A stretch of DNA of 63,726 nucleotides from Microcystis aeruginosa Ma_SC_T_19800800_S464 (lineage in GTDB: Bacteria; Cyanobacteriota; Cyanobacteriia; Cyanobacteriales; Microcystaceae). A program made the position numbers and the translations under genes. Positions 38,911 through 48,254 of the stretch are shown here, piece after piece. The stretch spans positions 1 to 63,726 of the forward strand of contig SFBL01000001.1 of the NCBI GenBank assembly GCA_007095785.1. The letters are read 5' to 3'. Position 1 is the first letter of the stretch, and each line of letters begins with the position of its first letter. Under the pieces are notes generated by a model. It worked only from the letters and a program-made list of their open reading frames with translations. It was not told the DNA's origin and ran no database searches.

Positions 38911-39423
38911 ATGAAGCGTTTATCTGGTTTATTGCAATTTATGGTCGGTTTTGTCCTGGGGGTGGCGATTTTGGTCGGTGGAGCTACTGCTGTCGCCTAT
39001 ATGCTTCTCTCCGGTATGAATTCTAATCCTCCTAAACCTGTCTTTACCGAGGAGAAAAAAGAGGAAACTAAGGAGGAAAAAGCTGCTCAATCCATCCCCA
39101 CTACTCCCGTCCAAGAACAACCCCAAGCTGAGGTGAAAGAGTCTCCCACAGCTGCACCGGCACCAAAAGCTTCCCCGAAACCCAGTCCCGAAGCAAGAAA
39201 AAGAGAAACCACATCGTCCGGTTATCAAGCGCGGGTGACATGGCAAAGTGGTTTAAGTCTGCGCTCTCAACCTACCAGTGAATCGACTCGTCTCGGCGGT
39301 CTGGATTATAATACTAAAGTCAGTGTGGTGGGAACCAGCAGCGATGGGCAATGGCAGCGCGTGCGTCTGTCCGATGGTCGCGAAGGTTGGATTAAAGCGG
39401 GTAATATTTCCAGAGTCGAGTAA
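38911..39423 (+). CDS. Single-TM protein with bacterial SH3 domain
   Basis: 170 residues: TM helix (about 10-35), Pro/Glu/Lys-rich linker (40-105), C-terminal SH3b domain (V-T-W-Q-S-G-L-S-L-R-S-Q-P-T-S, then G-W-I-K-A-G-N-I). Probably anchors to peptidoglycan or periplasmic partners. Likely transcribed with ycf46. Confidence 0.8.
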   Translation: MKRLSGLLQFMVGFVLGVAILVGGATAVAYMLLSGMNSNPPKPVFTEEKKEETKEEKAAQSIPTTPVQEQPQAEVKESPTAAPAPKASPKPSPEARKRETTSSGYQARVTWQSGLSLRSQPTSESTRLGGLDYNTKVSVVGTSSDGQWQRVRLSDGREGWIKAGNISRVE

Positions 39424-39469
39424 ATATTTGGAAGGGTTAGGTTTTCTAAATCTACCCCTTTCCCTTAAT

Positions 39470-39943
39470 TCAAGAACGATTGTCGCGATTAACTTTTCTG
39501 ATTAACCAATAACTTGCCGCTAAAGCTAAGGTTCCCACGGTAAGGGCAATTAAATCATCTTTACTGTATTTGTTGGGATCAAAAATAATAATTTTTCGAG
39601 AGATGGCAATCAGGGCAGTAACTACGACTAATTCAACCTGTACGATGTGTTTTCTTAGGTAAGCAGTGATGTTTTCTAATAACTCTAAGGCAATTAAAAT
39701 ATTGAGAAATAAACCGAAAATTTCAATTAAAGTTTTGCCAAAAAAACCGATGGGTTCCGTAGTAAATAAATCTCGTATTAGGATAACTACTAGATCATAA
39801 AGAGAAACAATAATAACAACAATTAAGGCTACGGATAAAACCTTAGAAACTAAGTTTTCAATGAGATGAATCGACTTCATGAAATTTTCATCGCGCCATT
39901 GTTGACCAAAATTGATAATTAGTTTCCGTATCTGTTTGAGCAT
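39470..39943 (-). CDS. PsiE-family membrane protein
   Basis: 157 residues, about four TM helices (30-52, 70-90, 100-118, 128-146) with the family pattern F-G-L-F-L-N-I-L-I-A-L-E-L-L-E-N-I-T-A-Y and A-I-S-R-K-I-I-I. PsiE is phosphate-starvation inducible in E. coli; its role here is unknown. Confidence 0.75.
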   Translation of the reverse strand: MLKQIRKLIINFGQQWRDENFMKSIHLIENLVSKVLSVALIVVIIVSLYDLVVILIRDLFTTEPIGFFGKTLIEIFGLFLNILIALELLENITAYLRKHIVQVELVVVTALIAISRKIIIFDPNKYSKDDLIALTVGTLALAASYWLIRKVNRDNRS

Positions 39944-40019
39944 GATTGATTAAGTAAAAAGTAAAAATTATTATTGTATTTGATTGCTAATTGTTCTATT
40001 TAGTTGACAAGTAAGCTGA

Positions 40020-40082
40020 TCCCCCCTTAATAAGGGGGGTGCTGATCCCCCCTTAATCCCCCCTTGACAAGGGGGGTATCTG
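40020..40082. repeat. G/C-run palindromic repeats
   Basis: Two adjacent copies of CCCCCCTTAATAAGGGGGG-type palindromes with GATC spacers, the same family as 17322 and 49617. May act as a terminator for cmpD or the psiE-like gene. Confidence 0.7.
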
Positions 40083-40204
40083 ACAATTTTTAACATCTAT
40101 CTACTTAAAAATGATTTTACTTGAAGAAGGCTTCCCTAGAAAAAAAATCTAGGTGCGATCGCTTTTAAGTCAACCGCACCCCAAACTAATACAAATGCTC
40201 GCAT

Positions 40205-41068
40205 CTAGCTGACATCATCGTGAGCGAAACGATTATAAAGGAAGTCGAGGGCATAGTTACGCAGACGATAATATTCAGGATCCTCCATAATTCTCTCCCG
40301 ATCGCGGGGACGGGGGAAATGAATATTCATCACTTCGCCGATTTTCGCTTCCGGTCCATTGGTCATCATTACCAGCTTATCAGCGAGGAAAAGAGCCTCA
40401 TCGATATCATGGGTGATCATCAACACCGTACAGCGTTTATCTTGCCAGATTTTCAGCAATTCTTCCTGTAATTCCTCTTTGGTAATCGCATCCAAAGCGC
40501 CGAAAGGTTCATCAAGAATCAACACTTCCGGACGGATAGAAAGGGCCCGAGCAGTCGCAACGCGCTCGCTACGCGAGACCGAAACCCGTTGTTTCATCCC
40601 CCCGGAGATTTGGGGAGGGGTTTTGTCCATAGCTTCGGTTAAACCCACCATAGCTAAATGTTCCCGCACGATCGAGCGTTTTTGCGCTTCGGTCGCATTG
40701 GGAGACACCGCATCTACCGCAAGATAGACATTTTCAAAAACACTTAACCAAGGCAATAAAGCATAGTTTTGAAACACTACCATGCGATCGGGACCTGGTT
40801 TAGTAATTTTCTTACCGTTAACTTTAACAATGCCATCGGTGGGAGAAGAAAAACCCGACACCATATTTAATAGGGTCGATTTACCGCAACCGGAGTGACC
40901 GATCACACAGATAAATTCACCTTCATTGATGCTGAGATTAACATCCTTGAGGACGGTGTAGGGGCCTCTGGGAGTGGGATAAACCTTAGAAACTCCTTCA
41001 ATAGTGACAAAAGCTTCTTTAGTGGGGGTCTGGGTTGCTCGGTTAATTGTCTCGGTGGTGGTGTACAT
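40205..41068 (-). CDS. cmpD: Bicarbonate ABC transporter ATPase CmpD (altered signature helix)
   Basis: 287 residues from ATG 41068 (M-Y-T-T-T-E-T). ABC ATPase with Walker A G-H-S-G-C-G-K-S-T, Walker B V-L-I-L-D-E-P-F-G and the CmpD/NrtD C-terminus. Just after the signature S-G-G-M-K-Q-R-V the paralogue CmpC has A-I-A-R-A-L; here S-V-S-R-S-E-R-V-A-T intervenes, a net 8-residue insertion from a 24-bp palindromic repeat (40559-40582). The frame is kept; function is doubtful. Last gene of the transporter operon. Confidence 0.82.
   Translation of the reverse strand: MYTTTETINRATQTPTKEAFVTIEGVSKVYPTPRGPYTVLKDVNLSINEGEFICVIGHSGCGKSTLLNMVSGFSSPTDGIVKVNGKKITKPGPDRMVVFQNYALLPWLSVFENVYLAVDAVSPNATEAQKRSIVREHLAMVGLTEAMDKTPPQISGGMKQRVSVSRSERVATARALSIRPEVLILDEPFGALDAITKEELQEELLKIWQDKRCTVLMITHDIDEALFLADKLVMMTNGPEAKIGEVMNIHFPRPRDRERIMEDPEYYRLRNYALDFLYNRFAHDDVS
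40559..40582. repeat. 24-bp palindromic insertion in cmpD
   Basis: Contains CGCTCGCTACGCGAGACC; the core CTCGCTACGCGAG is self-complementary. Removing these 24 bp restores the conventional R-V-A-T-A-R-A-L signature helix. Confidence 0.75.
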
Positions 41069-41147
41069 GATTAGTCTTTGGGGGAAATTAGTTAATAGGA
41101 GCAATGGCTAGGGATAATTGGCTAGGAATTATCCCCTTAGTCGATTT

Positions 41148-43166
41148 TTAGGCAATTTTGCGAGATTCACTGGCACTAGGACGAGCATCAATAGCCACTT
41201 CGGCCATGGTGACGTTTTGTTTGATCTCTAAACTATTGAGATAACCGATCGGATCCTCGGCATCAAACTCGATACCATCGAATAAAAGGATCGGTGTGCG
41301 ACGATATTTAATATCCCCTAGACCCAATTCCCTGGCCGCGGTACTAAAGACACCCACCCGACAGACGCGTTCGAGAATTTCTACCCAGTTACGGGGGAAA
41401 GGAATGTGGCCCCAGCGTGCCATTTGGGTCATCATCCAGAGGTGTTCGGTGCGACTGGGACGATTTACCCCTTCTCCATAGAACAGATGGTGTGCATATT
41501 CTTTCATCGGTCGATCAATACTGCACGCGTAGGAGTTGGGATCACCCAGTTGGATATAATCAATATTGGTACTAAGGTACTGGCGACTGGCGAGGATTTG
41601 ACGAATTTCTTCCTGATTCCCTTCCTCGGCACAGTAGCGACAACCTTCCAGCAGTGCTTTGACTAAAGCGACATGGGTATTAGGGTATTTATTGGCCCAA
41701 TCTTCCTGGACTCCTAGGGCCTTACCCGGGTGGCCCTGCCAGATTTCTAAGTCGGTAGCGACGGTGTAACCGATACCCTCCATAGAGGCCCTGAGATTCC
41801 AGGGTTCACCGACACAGTAACCGTCAATACTGCCGGTTTTCAGGTCAGCTACCATTTGGGCCGGGGGAATAGTTTCGAGGTGAACGTCTTGATCTGGGTC
41901 AATACCAGAGGCCGCTAACCAGTAACGCAGGAGCAAATTGTGCATGGAGGAGGGGTGAACAATGCCAAAAATATGGCGCTGCTCCCGCGATTCCAATAGC
42001 ATCTGTTTTAAAGCGTTACCGTCAATCACTCCCTCGTCATAGAAGCGTTTAGCGAGGGTGACACCGTTACCGTTACGAGTCATAGTCAGGGCGCTGACAA
42101 TCGGCAAAGGTTGATCCTGATAACCACCGACGGTTAACCAGGTGGGCATTCCTGAGGGCATTTGCGCCCCGTCGAGGAATCCCCCCGCGATCCCGTCCAC
42201 AATGCCTCGCCAACTGGTTTCCCGGACTAAATTCACCTCATCTAGACCATGTTTAGTGAAGAATCCCTTTTCTTTGGCCACTGCTAGGGGCGCGCAAGCG
42301 GTGAGGGGAACAAAACCGATTTCTAGATTGACTTTTTCTAAACCGTGACGGGCAATAACTTCGACTTTGCGGGCGCGCAGTTTTTTGATCCGTTTTTGTT
42401 GGTTGAGGAAATAGATAATTTCGCTCCGGAGACTGTAGTAACTGGGGTGTTCTACCACTTCCATGCGTTTGCGGGGACGGGGGATATCCACTTCCAAAAT
42501 ACCGCCAATTTTTGAGCCAGGACCGTTGGTGAGCATGACGATGCGATCGGATAATAACACCGCTTCATCCACATCGTGCGTCACCATTACCGAGGTCATT
42601 TCGTATTCTTCGCATAGTTGCATTAACTGTTCCTGTAGATTACCTCTAGTTAGGGCATCTAACGCGCCAAAGGGTTCGTCTAAAAGCAGGACTTTCGGAC
42701 GGATGGCTAGGGCGCGAGCGATCGCTACCCGTTGTTTCATCCCCCCCGATAATTCGTTGGGACGTTTATCCACTGCATGACGAAGATTGACCAGATCGAT
42801 ATATTTTTCGACTTCGGCTTTTCTTTCATCTTCTGATAGTTGGGTGAGAACTTGATCGACGGCCAGAGTGATATTTTCTTTGACGGTTAACCAAGGCAAA
42901 AGGGAATAGTTTTGGAAGACTACCATGCGATCTGGCCCTGGTTTTTTAATGCTTTGACCTTGCAAAGTCACCACTCCTTCCGTGGGCAAGTCTAAACCGG
43001 CGATCATGTTTAAGAGGGTAGATTTTCCGCAACCAGAGTGACCGATGAGGGAGATAAATTCCCCTTTTTTGATCTGTAAGTCAATCCCTTTCAAGGCCAC
43101 ATATTCACCGCCACCACTGAGGGGGAATACTTTATCGATGTTATCGACAGCGACAAACAAACTCAT
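41148..43166 (-). CDS. cmpC: Bicarbonate ABC transporter ATPase/regulatory subunit CmpC
   Basis: 672 residues: N-terminal ABC ATPase (Walker A G-H-S-G-C-G-K-S-T, signature S-G-G-M-K-Q-R-V-A-I-A-R-A-L) and a C-terminal solute-binding-like domain (about 280-650) starting I-G-F-V-P-L-T-A-C-A-P-L-A-V-A-K-E-K-G. This fusion marks NrtC/CmpC. The C-terminal domain regulates transport in the family. SD GGAGAA. Intact here, giving an internal standard for the CmpD insertion. Confidence 0.9.
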   Translation of the reverse strand: MSLFVAVDNIDKVFPLSGGGEYVALKGIDLQIKKGEFISLIGHSGCGKSTLLNMIAGLDLPTEGVVTLQGQSIKKPGPDRMVVFQNYSLLPWLTVKENITLAVDQVLTQLSEDERKAEVEKYIDLVNLRHAVDKRPNELSGGMKQRVAIARALAIRPKVLLLDEPFGALDALTRGNLQEQLMQLCEEYEMTSVMVTHDVDEAVLLSDRIVMLTNGPGSKIGGILEVDIPRPRKRMEVVEHPSYYSLRSEIIYFLNQQKRIKKLRARKVEVIARHGLEKVNLEIGFVPLTACAPLAVAKEKGFFTKHGLDEVNLVRETSWRGIVDGIAGGFLDGAQMPSGMPTWLTVGGYQDQPLPIVSALTMTRNGNGVTLAKRFYDEGVIDGNALKQMLLESREQRHIFGIVHPSSMHNLLLRYWLAASGIDPDQDVHLETIPPAQMVADLKTGSIDGYCVGEPWNLRASMEGIGYTVATDLEIWQGHPGKALGVQEDWANKYPNTHVALVKALLEGCRYCAEEGNQEEIRQILASRQYLSTNIDYIQLGDPNSYACSIDRPMKEYAHHLFYGEGVNRPSRTEHLWMMTQMARWGHIPFPRNWVEILERVCRVGVFSTAARELGLGDIKYRRTPILLFDGIEFDAEDPIGYLNSLEIKQNVTMAEVAIDARPSASESRKIA

Positions 43167-43235
43167 AGTTTTTTCTCCTTAAATTTCCTCAAGTTTCAGT
43201 TATTTAGAAATGGGGAAAGTTTCCCCATTTATTCC

Positions 43236-44066
43236 CTATTGACGAACGATTTGATTTTGCAACCAAGCCATAAAGCGATCGAGTAATAAACCCACACCAC
43301 CGATATAAAACAGCGCGAGAATAATATCACTGATGTAGTTATTTTGGTAGGCATCCCAGATAAAGAAACCGATACCGACGATACCCGACATAACAATTTC
43401 CGCCGCAATAATCGCTAACCAAGCTAAACCGATCACAATTCTCAAACCAGTGAAGATGTAGGGAAGTGCCGAAGGAATTAATATCTTGAAAAAGAATTTT
43501 TGGTTGGACAATTGCAACACTTGTTTAACGTTGATATAGTCTTGGGGAATTTGTTGGACACCGACGGTGGTATTAATCAAAATTGGCCAAACTGCGGTAA
43601 TAAAAATAACGAATAAAGCGGCGGGTTGGTTTTGTTGTAAAGCGGCCAAAGATAGGGGAACCCAAGCGAGAGGCGGAACTGTTCTCAGGAATTGGAAAAG
43701 GGGATCGAGTGCCTTATTTAAGAAAGGATTTAAACCGACCATAATTCCAACTCCAATACCCACCACTGCGGCAAAAGAATAACCGATTAATACCCGTTTT
43801 AGACTTTCGAGAGTTTGCCAGAATAGTCCCTTATCAATACCTCCACGGTCAAAGAAAGGATACATTAAATAAGTACGGGTACGCTCATTAGTAATAATGT
43901 CCGATGGCGGCGGTAATTTAATCAATCCCACCATAGACATTAACTGCCATAAAATCAGGAAAAATAAAATACCCACAATGGGAGGAAGGATATCCCCAGA
44001 ATGCTTTTTCCAGAATTTACTAAAGTTGAAACCACCGTTACTTTTTCTGCTGACGCTACTTGCCAT
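43236..44066 (-). CDS. cmpB: Bicarbonate ABC transporter permease CmpB
   Basis: About 276 residues from ATG 44066 (AAGGA upstream; an ATG at 44123 is also in frame). Six TM helices; EAA-like loop in A-A-E-I-V-M-S-G-I-V-G-I-G-F-F-I-W-D-A-Y. N-terminal TM after F-W-K-K-H-S-G-D-I-L-P-P. Inner membrane channel of the CmpABCD complex. Confidence 0.88.
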   Translation of the reverse strand: MASSVSRKSNGGFNFSKFWKKHSGDILPPIVGILFFLILWQLMSMVGLIKLPPPSDIITNERTRTYLMYPFFDRGGIDKGLFWQTLESLKRVLIGYSFAAVVGIGVGIMVGLNPFLNKALDPLFQFLRTVPPLAWVPLSLAALQQNQPAALFVIFITAVWPILINTTVGVQQIPQDYINVKQVLQLSNQKFFFKILIPSALPYIFTGLRIVIGLAWLAIIAAEIVMSGIVGIGFFIWDAYQNNYISDIILALFYIGGVGLLLDRFMAWLQNQIVRQ

Positions 44067-44178
44067 TTTGCCGTTTTCCTTTGTTGAAGATAAAGTTACT
44101 TGATTGGAAAGAGAAGAAAACATTTTTGAGATTGATAGACTAGATATTTTATGCCCCTAGCCTATCGAAAAAAGCTCG

Positions 44179-45533
44179 CTATTTTTTAATCTCCAAGCTA
44201 TCGAGATAAGCTTGGGGATTGGCGGGGTCAAAAGTTTTGCCATCAAAGAATTTTTCGACACCACGGGAGGTACTGGTGGGAATATCGGCCGCGGGAACTC
44301 CTAATTCTGTGGCTGCTGCTTTCCAAAGATCCTCGCGGTTAACTTTGTCGATTAATGTTGAGGCAGTGGTTAAAGTTTCTTTCGGCAAGAAACCCCAACG
44401 AACACTTTCAGTTAAAAACCAGAGATCATGACTCTTATAGGGATAGGAAACGCTACCAGCGGGATCTTTCCAGTAGAAAACCCCTTTATTTTTGTCGGTG
44501 ATTTCCGGTTTACCGTCACCCATTTTCTGCATTCCTTTGAGGGGACCGGCGATAACTTCTTCTTTGAGGTTGAAATAAGCCGGTTTAGCGAGAATTGCCG
44601 CCGCTTCTGCCCGATTTGCCTCTTGATCGAGCCATTGCTGCGCTTCCATAACTCCTTTTAATAGTGCCTTAGTAGCTTTCGGGTTTTTATCCACCCAATC
44701 GGCGCGGATAGCGAGGTATTCTTCTGGGTGATAGGGCCAGATTTCTGCGGTTAAAGCTGACATAAAACCGATCTGATCAGCCACAATGCGCGCCGGCCAA
44801 GGATCGCCGGTACTAAACGCATCCATGGTTCCCGTTTTCATGTTGGCCACGGTTTGGGCTGCGGGTACGGCAATTAGGTTAATATCCGTATCGGGGTTAA
44901 TGCCACCGGCGGCTAACCAGTAACGAATCCAGAAGTCTTGATTAGCTTTCGGGAAAGTATAGGCAGCTTTGAAGGGAGTTCCCGTCGTTTTCATGCCGAG
45001 GATGTAATCTTTGGCGGGTTTCAGGTCTAAACCGATATTTTTGCCCTCGTGTTTACCTGCGATCGCAATTCCGTTACCCTGGGTGTTTAACTGCGCTAAC
45101 ACATACATGGGGACTTTAACGTTATTTTTGGTGATTAGTCCCTCGGAAATTAGGTAAGGCATGGGCATTTGCCACTGTCCTCCGTCAATTCCGCCCGCAT
45201 CTGCGCCAATTTCGACGTTATCTCTAGCTGCGCCCCAGTTAGCTTGTTTGGAGACTTCCACATCGGGCATCCCGTGTTTAGCGAAAAAGCCTTTTTCCTT
45301 GGCAATAATTAAAGGTGCGGCCTCAACAATAGGAATATAACCTAATTTAATTTTGGTGGTTTCAGGAGCCTCTCCGGGGCCAGCGCTACGGGAGAAGCAA
45401 CCGGGGAAGCGGGCGCGGTGGTGGTGGTTCCACCCGTACTGTCGGGGGGATTACCGCAGGCTTTGAGGACAACAGCCCCTGCTGTTGAAACTGCCGCCGT
45501 GGTTAAAAATTTCCGTCTCGAAAAATTTGACAT
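44179..45533 (-). pseudogene. cmpA: Bicarbonate-binding lipoprotein CmpA, frameshifted
   Basis: The N-terminal frame (45533 to 45342) has a Tat-like S-R-R-K-F-L-T-T-A signal and lipobox L-K-A-C-G-N-P-P. The second frame supplies [21 protein letters not shown] and runs to 44179. They are out of register by +2 within a GC-rich palindrome (45362-45392). Identity as CmpA rather than NrtA: G-Y-I-P-I-x-E-A-A-P, [12 protein letters not shown] and F-S-T-G-D-P-W-P (NrtA has G-I-D-G-A-H-I-L and C-V-G-E-P-W-N). As read the binding protein lacks its export signal, so uptake should fail unless it is a sequencing error. Confidence 0.82.
45362..45392. repeat. GC-rich palindromic repeat at the cmpA frameshift
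   Basis: TCTCCGGGGCCAGCGC followed by TACGGGAGA: the outer arms TCTCC and GGGAGA are complementary. On the coding strand it shares TCTC-S-CGTAGCG with the cmpD insertion. A 23-bp length (3n+2) explains the lost register. Confidence 0.65.
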
Positions 45534-45984
45534 AGAATCTCCTGCCTGCTGCTAAAGCAAGTATGTGTGCTGAATTATGGGTAAAGGAATCCCTCGCTAA
45601 ACTTTTCTTCTAGCCTGTGCTATAGAAATTTAGCTATGGAATATTGAATCTCGATTGAACTTAATAAATAAATCTAGCAGAATCTGGAAAAAATAATTAA
45701 TCTGAGCGAGAATTTTATGTACAAAAATTTAATTCGATTGATAAGGATTAATTAAGACCATTGATATATCTAGCTTCTAGCCACTTAAAAAGGTTTCCGT
45801 GGGAAGTGGGAAGTGGGGAAGTGGGGAGGTGGGGAGGTGGGGGAAGTGGGGAATTATGAATTATGAATTATGAATTGGGGAGATGGGGAAGTGGGAGAAA
45901 CAATAAAATGAGCCAAGGGTGAGTTTTAGGAATGCGGCTCCTTCCAGCTTGGTAGAATGGACAATATGCTTTCACCCCAAAGTA
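45534..45984. other. cmp upstream region with simple-sequence tracts
   Basis: 451 bp. 45540-45780 is AT-rich and should hold the cmpA promoter; I found no convincing CmpR or NtcA site. 45795-45900 is a G-rich simple repeat (GGGAAGTGGGGA units and ATTATGAATT tandem copies). Confidence 0.5.
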
Positions 45985-47067
45985 ATGACCAGATCTAAAA
46001 AGCCGAAATCACCGAACTCCTCTGATTCGCCTACCTCACCCTCCTTGGCGCTCTCTTCCCTACATTTTCGTCTGCAAGCTTTAGAGGAGGAGCATCAGTG
46101 GCTTCTCAAGCAGATTGGCAGAAAACGCAACGAACTGAAGAAATTCCTCGACCAGATGCGTTCCCTGGCGACGGAGATTTTTCAGAGAGGACAACCCCTC
46201 TATCAAAAACTTACCGACCTCGACCGCGAAATACACGCCCTTTTTGACGAAATCCTCACTGCTAGAAAATTGGGGCAGCAGACAAAAAAAAGGATTCTCG
46301 GAATTTACGAGACACTTCAGTTAACGGGGGTGATTAGCCCGAAATTTGACGATGGAGACGAAGAACTAGACGAACTTTTCGGAGACGAAGAACCAGAAGG
46401 ATCATCAGAGCAATCCGCGCAGGATTTCTTCTCTGGGGAAGACTCCTATAGCCGTCACGATGATGGAACAGAGCTATCACCTGAAAGCTCGCCTAAATCT
46501 CCTGAATCTAGACAAATACGCCGCACTTTCCTGAGAATGGCCGAGATTTTTCACCCCGACAAGGTTACAGACCCCGAAACTCGGATGCGTCACAACGAGA
46601 TTATGAAGGAAGTCAACCGCGCCTATAAAGAGGGAGATATTGCCAAACTGCTCGAAATCGAACGACAGTATCAAATGGGGGACACTTTCGAGGTTGAAGG
46701 CTCATCGGAAAGCGACCTCCAACGACAGTGCGAGAGGGTTGAAACCAATAACGAACTACTCAAAAAGCAATACGAGAACCTGAAAAGAGAACTGCGCTCG
46801 GTGCGAAATACCCCGGAAGGCGAGATGGTGAGGGCCAGTCGCGCTTGTGAGAAGGATGGCATCGACCCGATTGAGCAAATGCTAGAGGAGATGAAATTAC
46901 AAGTTCAATCCACCGAAAAAATCTATAATTTTGTCCGTGACTTCCGCGATAAAAAGATAACGGTTAAAGAGTTTCTGCGCGGACCGGTCAGGATGGGCAG
47001 AAGCCCGGAAGAGATGGAAGACATTCTTGATCAACTTCTGGAGCAACTTCGCGGAATCAGCCGTTAA
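45985..47067 (+). CDS. J-domain (DnaJ-like) co-chaperone
   Basis: 360 residues from ATG 45985 (an upstream GTG at 45919 adds an unlikely leader). Ser/Pro-rich N-terminus, long coiled coil (about 30-110), acidic linker, then a J-like domain at about 175-230: F-L-R-M-A-E-I-F-H-P-D-K-V-T-D (HPD motif) and E-V-N-R-A-Y-K-E-G-D. The C-terminal coiled coil has no zinc or CTD domain. Would stimulate a DnaK-type chaperone; the client is unknown. Confidence 0.82.
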   Translation: MTRSKKPKSPNSSDSPTSPSLALSSLHFRLQALEEEHQWLLKQIGRKRNELKKFLDQMRSLATEIFQRGQPLYQKLTDLDREIHALFDEILTARKLGQQTKKRILGIYETLQLTGVISPKFDDGDEELDELFGDEEPEGSSEQSAQDFFSGEDSYSRHDDGTELSPESSPKSPESRQIRRTFLRMAEIFHPDKVTDPETRMRHNEIMKEVNRAYKEGDIAKLLEIERQYQMGDTFEVEGSSESDLQRQCERVETNNELLKKQYENLKRELRSVRNTPEGEMVRASRACEKDGIDPIEQMLEEMKLQVQSTEKIYNFVRDFRDKKITVKEFLRGPVRMGRSPEEMEDILDQLLEQLRGISR

Positions 47068-47085
47068 AGAGAGAAAGCCAGTATT

Positions 47086-47260
47086 TAGGGTATGCGGCAA
47101 AAAGTTTTTCCTGGGGGCTGAGTGTAGGTTTTTACCTAATTTTCAGGGAAAAAGTCCCTGAATTTTCCCCCCGATTATTCCTATATCTGGCACTTTTTGA
47201 TTTTCAAAAAGTCTCAAAGTCTTAGCCAACAAGGTTTTTAGATTTATTCAGCAAACCCTA
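47086..47260. mobile_element. 175-bp MITE-like element
   Basis: Left end TAGGGTATGCGGCAAAAAG and right end TTATTCAGCAAACCCTA are imperfect inverted repeats of the same terminus seen at 151-174 and 63405-63423. No coding capacity. Lies between the J-domain gene and vapC. Confidence 0.6.
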
Positions 47261-47290
47261 TGTATTCTCGAATTAGTTAGGCGATTAGCT

Positions 47291-47689
47291 TTAACGCCAA
47301 TTTTCCCACGATAATCCTTGAATACGAGCAAATTCTTGGGGATTGGCCGTAATTAATTTAAGATTATGAGTAATCGCCGTTGCACCTATTAACAGATCGT
47401 AAGCACCAATGGGAGTCCCGGATTGTTTGAGAGCTGCTCTAATTTGAGCGGCGCAAATGGCTTCTTGATTGCCAAAGGCAAGAATTGAGAGAGAAGCAAG
47501 AAATTCGTCAAGAATGGGTCTTATTTTCTTTGCCTTCGCTGGATTAAGAAATAGTCCATATTCGATTTCCATTAAAGTTATCGCAGAAACGGCAATTTCC
47601 CTAGGAGAGTGATTTTTAATCTGCACTAGAGTGTTGCTATCACCTTTGACAAAATCACTAATCGTACAAGTATCGAGTAAAACCAGCAC
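47291..47689 (-). CDS. vapC: VapC-family PIN-domain toxin
   Basis: 132 residues from GTG 47689. PIN acids: L-L-D-T-C-T (D6), A-V-S-A-I-T-L-M-E-I-E-Y-G (E), G-A-Y-D-L-L-I-G-A-T-A (D). Mg-dependent RNase toxin. The GTG overlaps the vapB TAG by one base. Confidence 0.92.
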   Translation of the reverse strand: MLVLLDTCTISDFVKGDSNTLVQIKNHSPREIAVSAITLMEIEYGLFLNPAKAKKIRPILDEFLASLSILAFGNQEAICAAQIRAALKQSGTPIGAYDLLIGATAITHNLKLITANPQEFARIQGLSWENWR

Positions 47690-47925
47690 TAAATCACCTC
47701 ATCTTCTCTAGGTGGGGAAAGTTCCTCTCTATAAGCTTCAAAAATAATACCATCACTTACCCCTTGAAAATTAAGGATAGTTGACGACCATTGCGACTGT
47801 TCTTTTGTGGTAATTAAAAGCTGTATTGCTTCTCGAATCAAAGCATTCTGGGATTTGCCTGTAGAGCGAGATAAAGCCTGTAGTTGCTGACTTAATTCAT
47901 CTTCCAGATAAAGGTTGAAGTTCAT
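47689..47925 (-). CDS. vapB: VapB-type antitoxin
   Basis: 78 residues: N-F-N-L-Y-L-E-D-E-L-S-Q-Q-L-Q-A-L-S-R-S-T-G-K-S-Q-N-A-L-I-R-E-A-I-Q-L-L, a ribbon-helix-helix. First gene of the vapBC operon. Confidence 0.88.
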   Translation of the reverse strand: MNFNLYLEDELSQQLQALSRSTGKSQNALIREAIQLLITTKEQSQWSSTILNFQGVSDGIIFEAYREELSPPREDEVI

Positions 47926-48111
47926 AACTTAAATTAAGCAAGTATCAATTAACTTTATTATAACAGGATAAATTCTTTCTTTTCTGGGCTGAGATATTTA
48001 TCAGCATTTACTATGCTAATAGCAAACTGATCAGCTGTTTGAGCAACTTTACTACCCATAATATCACACCACCTTCCCAACTGATAACCGATAACTCTTG
48101 AGTAACGCACA

Positions 48112-48142
48112 GAAAACGGGTTTCTCCGAGAAACCCGTTTTC
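48112..48142. repeat. 14-bp perfect hairpin
   Basis: GAAAACGGGTTTCT / AGAAACCCGTTTTC with a CCG loop. Cyanobacterial AGAAACCCG-type dispersed palindrome; could terminate hsdS transcription. The surrounding 47926-48254 has no other supported gene. Confidence 0.75.
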
Positions 48143-48254
48143 TACTCAAATAATCAGTTTTTAATAACCGGATTTAGTATTAGTTAATTGTCCAACCGTC
48201 TTTTTTAATGGCATTTCCCACAAGATTATGGCAGTAATCCGCGGGATGCCATGG

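Noticed and set aside
40205-45533. Nitrate transporter nrtABCD
   Set aside because: The binding protein has [12 protein letters not shown] and F-S-T-G-D-P-W-P, the CmpA pattern, not the NrtA G-I-D-G-A-H-I-L and C-V-G-E-P-W-N pattern.
45540-45780. NtcA or CmpR operator upstream of cmpA
   Set aside because: I found no clear GTA-N8-TAC or TTA-N7/8-TAA match.
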